Of a DNA stretch of 64,000 nucleotides, positions 8,086-15,622 are shown piece after piece. The notes beneath the pieces are model-generated. The model made no database searches, was not told the origin of the DNA, and worked only from the letters and a program-made list of their open reading frames with translations. Origin of the DNA: Gaoshiqia sediminis (GTDB lineage Bacteria > Bacteroidota > Bacteroidia > Bacteroidales > Prolixibacteraceae); the NCBI RefSeq assembly GCF_025907915.1, contig NZ_JAPAAF010000012.1:1-64000 (forward strand). Direction: 5' to 3'. Every line of letters starts with the position of its first letter. Positions within the stretch are counted from its first letter, which is position 1. The position numbers were made by a program, and so were the translations under genes.

Positions 8086-9561
8086 ATGAGAATTCTAAAA
8101 TATATACCAATCATCCTGTTGATCGTCACAGCAGCATCCTGCAGCGAGGATTTTTTGGACAAATCGCCATTGGACACGATCAATACCGAAAACTTTTATC
8201 AAACTGAAGAAGATGCGATTGTTGCCATCAATGGCGCTTATCAGCCCCTGCAGTGGCCAAAACTATACAACATGCGCATGTGGACATCCGACATCATGGC
8301 CGGAAACAGCATCGTGGGAGCCGGTGGTGGTGATGACGGGCGTGAAACCCAAGACATGTCGAATTTTGTAACGGCAACCGATAACCCCGGTGTTCTTGAC
8401 TTATTCCGCGGGCCTTCTCCCGGCATCTTGCGAAGCAATGTAATTCTGCAAAAAGTTCCTGAAATGGACATTGACGAGCAGGTGAAGAACCAGGTTTTGG
8501 GTGAAGCTCATTTTCTGAGGGGATTGTACTATTTCATTTTGGTTCGCTATTTCGGCGATGTTCCTTTAATTACTGAACCGCAGGAACCGGGTGATGATCT
8601 TCGTTTGGAAAGAACACCAAAAGCAGAAGTTTATGAGCTTATTATAAATGATTTGACTGCCGCTATGGAAATGCTGCCGCTTAAATCAGCCTATTCATCC
8701 AACGACTTGGGGAGGGCCACTAAAGGAGCTGCTACCGGGCTGTTGGCTAAAGTGTATTTAACGCTTGGAGACTGGGAACAGGTGGTGAGCCTGGCCAGCC
8801 AGGTCGAGGCTTTGGGCTACAGTCTGAACCTAAATTATGCCGATAATTTTGACGTGAATAACGAAAACTCGGTTGAGTCTTTGTTTGAGGTTCAGTATGT
8901 TGGCGATGCAGGAGAAGATTTCTGGGGCAATGAAAATCAGGCTTCCTGGTTAAGTACATTTCAGGGGCCGCGTAACTCGGGAATGGTTGCCGGCGGATGG
9001 GGATGGAACCAGCCTACCCAGGAGTTTGTCGATTCATACGAGACGGGAGACTTGCGCAAGGATGCTACGATCTTTTATGAGGGCTGCCCGGCTTTTGATG
9101 GTATGGAATACGATCCGGCCTACTCTTCAACCGGATATAATGTCCGTAAATTCTTGGTCACCAAAGCTGTTTCACCGACCTACGACAACAGTCCAAAAAA
9201 CTTTCCTGTCCTGCGATTTGCCGACGTATTGCTTATGAAAGCAGAAGCGTTAAACAACCTGGGACGCACAGACGAATCCGAATCTCCTTTAAACAGGGTT
9301 CGCACCCGTGCCGGACTAGTTGCAGTTTCGGATCTTTCGCAGGCCGAAATGAAAGAAGTGATTTTGCACGAACGCCGGATGGAGCTTGCCTTTGAAGGCC
9401 AGCGCTGGTTCGACCTGATACGGGTAGATAACGGCCAGTGGGGACTGGACTTCCTGCATTCCATCGGAAAATTGAATGCTACGGAGAAGCACCTGCTCTT
9501 CCCGATTCCTCTGAAAGAGATTGAATCGAATCCAAACCTGACTCAAAATCCAGGCTATTAA
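8086..9561 (+). CDS. SusD/RagB-type surface glycan-binding lipoprotein, PUL A
   Basis: A 491-residue lipoprotein that caps the SusC barrel and binds the polysaccharide or its fragments outside the cell. The lipobox cysteine is near residue 19 (VTAASCSEDF). The TPR-like SusD core is visible in EAHFLRGLYYFILVRYFGDV, and the C-terminal signature HERRMELAFEGQRWFDLIR is intact. The tail ENPNLTQNPGY-like ending (SNPNLTQNPGY) is typical. It is translationally close to susC (18 bases) and 52 bases before the SusE/F-like gene. The ligand cannot be read from sequence alone; dextran is inferred from neighbours. Confidence 0.96.
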   Translation: MRILKYIPIILLIVTAASCSEDFLDKSPLDTINTENFYQTEEDAIVAINGAYQPLQWPKLYNMRMWTSDIMAGNSIVGAGGGDDGRETQDMSNFVTATDNPGVLDLFRGPSPGILRSNVILQKVPEMDIDEQVKNQVLGEAHFLRGLYYFILVRYFGDVPLITEPQEPGDDLRLERTPKAEVYELIINDLTAAMEMLPLKSAYSSNDLGRATKGAATGLLAKVYLTLGDWEQVVSLASQVEALGYSLNLNYADNFDVNNENSVESLFEVQYVGDAGEDFWGNENQASWLSTFQGPRNSGMVAGGWGWNQPTQEFVDSYETGDLRKDATIFYEGCPAFDGMEYDPAYSSTGYNVRKFLVTKAVSPTYDNSPKNFPVLRFADVLLMKAEALNNLGRTDESESPLNRVRTRAGLVAVSDLSQAEMKEVILHERRMELAFEGQRWFDLIRVDNGQWGLDFLHSIGKLNATEKHLLFPIPLKEIESNPNLTQNPGY

Positions 9562-9613
9562 TGGCTTGAAGTGATTAAAAAGATAAATAATCACCATGAT
9601 TAAATCGAATAAA

Positions 9614-11131
9614 ATGAAAAATAAGAAATATAAAATCCAACCTGTCCGGAACATACTGAGCTCCGGAAGCCAATTTTTGCTGGGTGCATTGCTGCTGTGT
9701 GCAGGCTTTTTTCTGAATTCCTGTCAAAAAGAGGAAGAAATCGTCATCTCAATGGGCGAACCGATCGCGCTAAGTGTGTCGGACAGCATTTTAGTATTGT
9801 CTCAAAAGCAAGCGGAAAGTAACGCTCTGAATATTAACTGGACTCGCGGAACGAATCGTGGCACAGGAAGCTCCATGGCGTATACCCTTGAAATTGACAA
9901 AGCTGGCAATAACTTTTCATCAGCAAAAAGCTACGCTATGGGGAAAGGTGTTTTTGAAAAGAGCTTCACCGTTCGAAGTTTGAATCAACTGGTTCGCGAA
10001 GAATGGGCCATTGCTGACGGTGTCACAAGTAGTTTTGAAGCCCGGGTATTTGCCGACATTACCATGGAAGGAGTTGATGATGATACTACGGAAGTGAAAA
10101 CCTTCTCGGTCACGCCATATAAACCGGTATCCGAAGTGCTCTACGTGGTAGGTGATGCAACACCCGCCGGATGGAACATTGCCGGCGCAACCCAGCTGAC
10201 AGCGCTCTCTTCAACTCCCTGGGTATTTATTTACCAGGGGCAATTGTCATCGGGTAACTTCAAATTTGCGGTCAGCCAGGAGGATTGCTGGTGCCAGGAT
10301 TTTTACACCAAAGATCCCGACAGCGAAGGAACGATTGTCTACAATGAAGGGGGTAGCGGCGATGATATTCAATGGAACCTGGAAGAAGGAGGAAACTATA
10401 AACTTACCGTCAATCTTCTTGACCTGACTATTCAAATTGACAAACTGGAGGGTGCCGCTTATTCCAACCTGTACATTGTGGGCGACGCCTCGCCAAGTGG
10501 TTGGAATATTGGAGACCCCGAAGCCTTCACCAAAAACCCGGATGATCCGTTCATTTTCACGTATGAAGCTCATTTGACACCAGGTGACTTTAAAATCTCA
10601 ACCTTTGCCGGCGACTGGTGCGATGGTGACTGGCTCAATCCATCTCAGGCTGATCAAGTATTGACAGCGACTGATTTTATTGTTACCACCGGATGCGACG
10701 GACCAGATAATAAGTGGCGGGTAACTGCAGAAACAGCGGGACGTTACAAGATTACGGTGAACCTGTTCAACAGCACCATCAAAATTGTGCCGGTTAACCT
10801 GTATCTGGTTGGTGATGGAGGACCTAATGGGTGGAATATCAACAATCCGGAACCCTTGGCATTTGCTGACGGTGTGTACACCTTTACCGGTGAACTGGGT
10901 GCGGATAACCCAACCGGAGAATTTAAAATCGCCAAATTCAAAGGCGACTGGTGCGATGGTGACTGGATTAACCCTGCCAGCCCCAATCAGTCTCTTACTA
11001 ATTCCAGTTTTATTGTTACCAAGGGCTGTGATGGACCTGACAATAAGTGGAAGCTACAGGACGGTGATGCCGGAACCTACGTCATAACCATTAACCTGGA
11101 TACGGAAGAGATGACGATAACAAAACAATAG
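9614..11131 (+). CDS. SusE/SusF-like multi-domain glycan-binding lipoprotein, PUL A
   Basis: A lipoprotein of about 505 residues (signal and lipobox FFLNSCQKEEE). An N-terminal SusE-type domain (LSQKQAESNALNINWTRG) is followed by three tandem starch-binding-like domains. These start at LYVVGDATPAGWNIA, LYIVGDASPSGWNI and LYLVGDGGPNGWNI; each carries a conserved Trp and the WCDGDW or CWCQDF segment. Domains 2 and 3 are close copies, spaced about 333 bases, with identical 24-base blocks at 10610 and 10943. ATG 9596 is an alternative start adding six residues. It should hold alpha-glucan at the cell surface for the GH66 enzyme encoded next. This position in the operon matches the surface-binding gene of alpha-glucan PULs in Bacteroides. 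Confidence 0.9.
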   Translation: MKNKKYKIQPVRNILSSGSQFLLGALLLCAGFFLNSCQKEEEIVISMGEPIALSVSDSILVLSQKQAESNALNINWTRGTNRGTGSSMAYTLEIDKAGNNFSSAKSYAMGKGVFEKSFTVRSLNQLVREEWAIADGVTSSFEARVFADITMEGVDDDTTEVKTFSVTPYKPVSEVLYVVGDATPAGWNIAGATQLTALSSTPWVFIYQGQLSSGNFKFAVSQEDCWCQDFYTKDPDSEGTIVYNEGGSGDDIQWNLEEGGNYKLTVNLLDLTIQIDKLEGAAYSNLYIVGDASPSGWNIGDPEAFTKNPDDPFIFTYEAHLTPGDFKISTFAGDWCDGDWLNPSQADQVLTATDFIVTTGCDGPDNKWRVTAETAGRYKITVNLFNSTIKIVPVNLYLVGDGGPNGWNINNPEPLAFADGVYTFTGELGADNPTGEFKIAKFKGDWCDGDWINPASPNQSLTNSSFIVTKGCDGPDNKWKLQDGDAGTYVITINLDTEEMTITKQ

Positions 11132-11136
11132 TTTGA

Positions 11137-11200
11137 GAAGCTACGGTTGCCTCTATAGCGCATTGCAACAGTGTTTGCATACCGGGGCAACCGCAGCTTT
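11137..11200 (+). other. Intercistronic hairpin, susE/F-like to GH66
   Basis: GAAGCTACGGTTGCC pairs with GGCAACCGCAGCTTT (one mismatch) around a 34-base loop. A run of A, not T, follows on the plus strand, so it is not a standard intrinsic terminator in the operon direction. It may protect or process the mRNA between binding and enzyme genes. Confidence 0.6.
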
Positions 11201-11220
11201 CAAAAAAATATAATAGATCG

Positions 11221-13023
11221 ATGAGGAAAAGGCAGATGAAGCAGTTGAAGACACTATTTTTAAGTTTGATATTAACCGGTGTGTTTATCGGTTGTGGTCA
11301 ATCAGATGACGGCATTGTTCCGGATCCGGATCCGGAAATTCCGGCTAATCCGGTCACCCCCGGCTTTCTGAGTTTGTCCATTGAAACCGATATGGCAGCA
11401 TACAATCCCGGAGATGAAGTGACTTTTGCCATGGACAACTCCTCCCTGCCCTCAGGGGCCAGGGTAAGATACAAACACCTGGATGCAGTGATTGAAGAAG
11501 CTGCTGTTTCAGGCGCTACCTGGAAGTGGCAGACACCGTCAACCGATTTCCGCGGCTATATCGCCGAAGTTTACACGCAAACCAATGACACGGAAACCAT
11601 TTATGCCACGATTGGCGTAGATGTGTCTTCAGACTGGACCAAATTTCCACGATACGGATTCCTGTCTAAATTTCATCAGCTAAGCGACGCGGAGATTGAG
11701 GAAGTGATTGGCAGCCTGAACCGCTATCATATCAACGGACTCCAGTTTTACGACTGGCACAACAAACATCACCAGCCATTGCCGGTTATCGATGGTGCAC
11801 CGGCAGCCAGCTGGAAGGACATCATTAACCGCGATATTTATTTCAGCACCGTTGAAAAATACATTGCCCGGGCGCATAGCAGGAATATGAAAGCCATGCA
11901 CTACAACCTGATTTACGGGGCATGGAAAAACGCTGAAGCCGACGGCACAAAAAAAGAGTGGTATGTATATACCGACAATACACACACCAATCGTGATTTT
12001 CATCCGCTTCCAACACCTCCGTTTCTGAGCAACATCTTTTTGCTCGATCCGTCGAACAGTGAATGGCAGCAGTACCTGGCCAGTGAGAATCAGAAAGTTT
12101 ATGAGCACCTGAATTTTGATGGTTTCCATATGGACCAGTTGGGTGATCGCGGAAATCGCTACACCTATGACGGCAATTCGCTGAATTTGGCACAGACTTA
12201 TCAGCCTTTTATTGAAGCCATGAGAACAGCCAATCCGGATAAGGAAATTGTGCTGAATGCGGTCAATCAATATGGCCAGCAAGGGATTGCACAATCCTCC
12301 TCCGATTTCCTGTATACCGAAGTTTGGTCGCCAAATGATAGTTATAACGATTTGGCGAACATTATACAGGTGAATAATGCCTACAGCAACAACTCTAAAA
12401 ACACCGTACTGGCGGCTTATATGAATTATGAGTTGGCCGACAATCAAGGCTATTTTAATACTCCGGCGGTGTTGATGACCAATGCCGTTATTTTTGCTTT
12501 CGGTGGCGCCCACCTCGAATTGGGAGAGCACATGCTGGGGAAGGAGTATTTTCCAAATTCGAACCTGGCTATGAAGTCGGATCTGCAAAAAGCACTCCCT
12601 GCCTACTACGACTTTATGGTAGCCTACCAAAACCTGCTACGCGACGGTGGCTCATTTAACGTGGTTTCAGTGAGTTCTATGGATGGGAAACTGCCGTTGG
12701 CCAACTGGCCTGCAAGTAAGGGGAGCATCGCGACGGTATGCCGGAAAGTCGACGACAAGCAAGTGGTTCATTTCATCAACTTCAAAGATTCGAAAACATC
12801 CAACTGGCGAGACAACCAGGGAATTCAGGCAATTCCAGCCTTGGTGAAAGATGCACAGATAAGCCTGACCAGCGCTGGAACGGTGAAAAAGATCTGGACT
12901 GCTTCGCCGGATATGATTGGAGGAGCATCGCGTTCGCTAAACTTTGATCAAAGCGGGAACCAAGTCGCATTTACCTTGCCCGAGCTCAAATACTGGAGCA
13001 TGGTCGTCGTCGAATATGAATAG
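11221..13023 (+). CDS. GH66 endo-dextranase (lipoprotein)
   Basis: A 600-residue GH66 enzyme expected to cut internal alpha-1,6 bonds of dextran. The signal peptide ends in a lipobox (GVFIGC, Cys25), which suggests a surface location. A beta-sandwich domain spans about 50-135 and the TIM barrel begins at FPRYGFLSKFHQLSDAEI. The nucleophile is Asp305 in FDGFHMDQLGDRG and the acid/base is Glu367 in DFLYTEVWSPND, both in the expected family motifs. A C-terminal beta domain ends the protein. No repeat typical of the cyclodextran-forming subgroup (an extra CBM35 inserted in the barrel) is seen, so a hydrolase is more likely than a cycloisomaltooligosaccharide transferase. Together with GH31 downstream it defines this PUL as an alpha-1,6-glucan locus, as in the Bacteroides thetaiotaomicron dextran PUL (BT3086-BT3090 region). 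Confidence 0.92.
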   Translation: MRKRQMKQLKTLFLSLILTGVFIGCGQSDDGIVPDPDPEIPANPVTPGFLSLSIETDMAAYNPGDEVTFAMDNSSLPSGARVRYKHLDAVIEEAAVSGATWKWQTPSTDFRGYIAEVYTQTNDTETIYATIGVDVSSDWTKFPRYGFLSKFHQLSDAEIEEVIGSLNRYHINGLQFYDWHNKHHQPLPVIDGAPAASWKDIINRDIYFSTVEKYIARAHSRNMKAMHYNLIYGAWKNAEADGTKKEWYVYTDNTHTNRDFHPLPTPPFLSNIFLLDPSNSEWQQYLASENQKVYEHLNFDGFHMDQLGDRGNRYTYDGNSLNLAQTYQPFIEAMRTANPDKEIVLNAVNQYGQQGIAQSSSDFLYTEVWSPNDSYNDLANIIQVNNAYSNNSKNTVLAAYMNYELADNQGYFNTPAVLMTNAVIFAFGGAHLELGEHMLGKEYFPNSNLAMKSDLQKALPAYYDFMVAYQNLLRDGGSFNVVSVSSMDGKLPLANWPASKGSIATVCRKVDDKQVVHFINFKDSKTSNWRDNQGIQAIPALVKDAQISLTSAGTVKKIWTASPDMIGGASRSLNFDQSGNQVAFTLPELKYWSMVVVEYE

Positions 13024-13032
13024 CTGATTTCA

Positions 13033-13090
13033 TCCCGGAAATTTTAATTACGGAAGGCATTTTTTGTCTTTCCGGGACTTTTTTGTTTTA
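13033..13090 (+). terminator. Terminator or attenuator between GH66 and GH31
   Basis: TCCCGGAAA (13033-13041) pairs with TTTCCGGGA (13069-13077) and is followed by CTTTTTTTGTTTT. The loop is 27 bases, so it is weaker than a compact terminator and may be a partial one that lowers downstream expression. Confidence 0.55.
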
Positions 13091-13109
13091 ATTTTTAACT
13101 TAAACCATC

Positions 13110-15611
13110 ATGAAACCATTGATTCGATTTCAATATTTACTAACTCTTTTTTTGCTTGCAACGGTTGCCAGTGCACAGGACTTTGAAAAAGCAGGCAGTT
13201 GTTTTTCTTATGAAACACACGGAAACAAGGTCGTCTTCACCTGTGAAAACAATGTTCAGGTTGAGGTGGAACAGATCACTTCCGGTATTCTGAAAATCTG
13301 GTACGATCAGGATCATTTTCAGCGGAACAACGAATCCTTTGCCGTTATTAAAGCCGGTGACAGCAATCAAAAGATCAATCTTTCGGAACAACCTGCCAGT
13401 TACGAAATTTACACCGGCGAGCTCATTGTGCGGATCCAAAAGTCACCTTTCCAAATACGCATCTTCGATAAATGGCAAAAGCTGCTGATGGAAGATTACC
13501 AGGATCGTGGTTTTGTAGCCGATTCAGCTAAAATGACCAGTTACAAAACCTTCAAACCCGGGGAGCGGATTTACGGCTTGGGCGAGAAAAATGGCTCCAT
13601 CAACCGCGTGGGTAGCCGGTTCCGTATGTGGAACAGCGAAAAACCTTGCTACCAAGCCAACGAAGACCCGTTGTACAAAAGCATTCCATTTTTTATGAGT
13701 AGCGAGGGCTACGGTATTTTCTTCGATAACACGTACAAGACGGAATACGATTTTGGAGTGGAGTCAGACCAGTACTACTCCTTTTCAGCCCCCGGTGGGG
13801 AAATGATGTATTACTTCATTTACGGACCAACGTTGAAGCAACAAATCAGTCGTTACACCGAGCTCACCGGCAGGCCCATCATGCCGCCAAGCTGGGCGTT
13901 TGGCTTTGCGCAGTGTCGCGGACTGCTGACCAACGAAACGCTTAGCCGTGAGATTGCGGCGGGTTACCGTCAAAGGCGGATTCCCTGCGACATCATCTAC
14001 CAGGATATTGGCTGGACACAACATTTGCAGGATTTTGAATGGCGCGATGGGCGGTACGACGATCCTGAAAATATGCTGGCGGATCTTGAAGCGGACGGAT
14101 TTAAGGTGATTGTTTCTCAGGATCCGGTTATTTCGCAGGCCAATAAAAAACAATGGCAGGAAGCGGATTCGTTGGGGTATTTTACCACCGATGTGCGTAC
14201 TGGTAAATCGTACGATATGCCTTGGCCGTGGGGCGGAAATTGTGGCGTGGTGGACTTTACAAATCCTGAAGTGGCCGACTGGTGGGGTGCGTATCAGCAG
14301 AAAGCGCTTGATGCCGGAGTGCGTGGTTTTTGGACCGATATGGGCGAGCCTGCCTGGAGCAACGAAGAAAGCACCGATCGGTTGTTTCAGCAGCACCACC
14401 TGGGCATGCATGATGAAATTCACAACGTTTATGGGCATACCTGGGATGAAGTTGTGACTGAACAATTCAACAAACGCAATCCAAACACCCGGGTTTTTCA
14501 AATGACCCGCTCCGCTTTTGCAGGTATGCAACGGTTCACTTTTGGCTGGTCGGGCGACGCCGGCAACGGGAATGAGGTTACCGATGGCTGGGACCAGCTG
14601 GCGGCTCAGATTCCGCTAATGATGTCATCGGGCATGGGGCTGATTCCATTCTGGAGCTGCGATATCAGCGGCTATTGCGGCGATATTGACGATTATGATG
14701 CCATGAGCGAGTTGTACGTTCGCTGGCTGCAGTTTGGCGCTTTCAACCCGTTGAGCCGGATCCATCACGAGGGTAACAATGCCGTTGAACCCTGGCTGTT
14801 TGGCGCTGAGGCCGAGGCGATCAACAAAAAGACCATTGAGATGAAATACCAGCTTTTCCCGTACATTTATTCCTATTCGCGCCAGGCTTATGATACTGGT
14901 TGGCCTTTGGCTCGGGCGCTGGTCTTGGAGTATCCCAATGATGAGGAAACGTTCAATCTGAATAGCCAATTCCTTTTTGGCGAAAAGCTTTTGGTGGCCC
15001 CAGTCGTTGAAGAAGGCGCTGCAATTAAACGTGTCTATCTGCCCAAGGGAACTTGGTTTGATTTCAATCAGCCACGAGATCGTTATGAAGGAGGGCAGTG
15101 GATTGACTACCCTGTCGAGCTCGAAACCATTCCATTGTTTGTCAAACAGGGGTCCATTATTCCGCAGATGCCGGTGATGCAGTTTATAGGAGAAAGACCA
15201 TCCTATCCACTGCTCCTTGAAGTATTTCCGGCTGGGATCAATAAAAAGGCGTCGTTCGATATTTACGAGGATGACGGCGAGACCAATAATTATAAGTCCG
15301 ACGTATTTGTGATGCGGAATGTTCGATGTGTGACCAAACGCTCCGGGATGGAGATCAGCTATAAAGAAGTTGCCTCGACAGGGTTTCAAGCACAAAAACG
15401 AAATCTGGTCTATCGGATCCACATGAACAAGAAGCCGGCATCGGTCTTGTTAGGCGAGCAAAAGCTGAAAACCTTCAAAATAAAAAAGGACGAAGAAATA
15501 CTTCCCGAGAACATTGAAAAAGCAGCATGGAGCTGGGATGAAGGGGCGGGGACATGCTTTATCCGGGTTCCGGATAATAGGAGGAATGAGAAAATCACAA
15601 TTGAAAACTAA
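13110..15611 (+). CDS. GH31 alpha-glucosidase
   Basis: An 833-residue GH31 enzyme that should release glucose from the non-reducing end of isomalto-oligosaccharides in the periplasm. It has a cleavable signal peptide without lipobox (LLATVASAQD). An N-terminal galactose-mutarotase-like domain leads to the barrel. The catalytic nucleophile is Asp410 in GFWTDMGEPAWS and the acid/base is Asp483 in FGWSGDAGNG, both intact. The C-terminal beta domains carry the LFVKQGSIIP and DIYEDDGET blocks common in this family. Alpha-xylosidases are an alternative within GH31; the GH66 neighbour favours alpha-glucosidase, as in the homologous dextran locus of Bacteroides. The next gene starts 11 bases after the stop, so both are co-transcribed. 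Confidence 0.92.
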   Translation: MKPLIRFQYLLTLFLLATVASAQDFEKAGSCFSYETHGNKVVFTCENNVQVEVEQITSGILKIWYDQDHFQRNNESFAVIKAGDSNQKINLSEQPASYEIYTGELIVRIQKSPFQIRIFDKWQKLLMEDYQDRGFVADSAKMTSYKTFKPGERIYGLGEKNGSINRVGSRFRMWNSEKPCYQANEDPLYKSIPFFMSSEGYGIFFDNTYKTEYDFGVESDQYYSFSAPGGEMMYYFIYGPTLKQQISRYTELTGRPIMPPSWAFGFAQCRGLLTNETLSREIAAGYRQRRIPCDIIYQDIGWTQHLQDFEWRDGRYDDPENMLADLEADGFKVIVSQDPVISQANKKQWQEADSLGYFTTDVRTGKSYDMPWPWGGNCGVVDFTNPEVADWWGAYQQKALDAGVRGFWTDMGEPAWSNEESTDRLFQQHHLGMHDEIHNVYGHTWDEVVTEQFNKRNPNTRVFQMTRSAFAGMQRFTFGWSGDAGNGNEVTDGWDQLAAQIPLMMSSGMGLIPFWSCDISGYCGDIDDYDAMSELYVRWLQFGAFNPLSRIHHEGNNAVEPWLFGAEAEAINKKTIEMKYQLFPYIYSYSRQAYDTGWPLARALVLEYPNDEETFNLNSQFLFGEKLLVAPVVEEGAAIKRVYLPKGTWFDFNQPRDRYEGGQWIDYPVELETIPLFVKQGSIIPQMPVMQFIGERPSYPLLLEVFPAGINKKASFDIYEDDGETNNYKSDVFVMRNVRCVTKRSGMEISYKEVASTGFQAQKRNLVYRIHMNKKPASVLLGEQKLKTFKIKKDEEILPENIEKAAWSWDEGAGTCFIRVPDNRRNEKITIEN

Positions 15612-15622
15612 AAGAGAAGACC

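Noticed and set aside
11680-12630. A 316-codon open frame on the minus strand inside GH66
   Set aside because: It lies wholly opposite a gene with complete catalytic motifs and gives a low-complexity translation with no recognisable domain.
13785-15422. Long minus-strand open frames of 248 and 265 codons inside GH31
   Set aside because: They overlap the GH31 barrel completely, and their sequence shows only the mirrored composition of the real frame.
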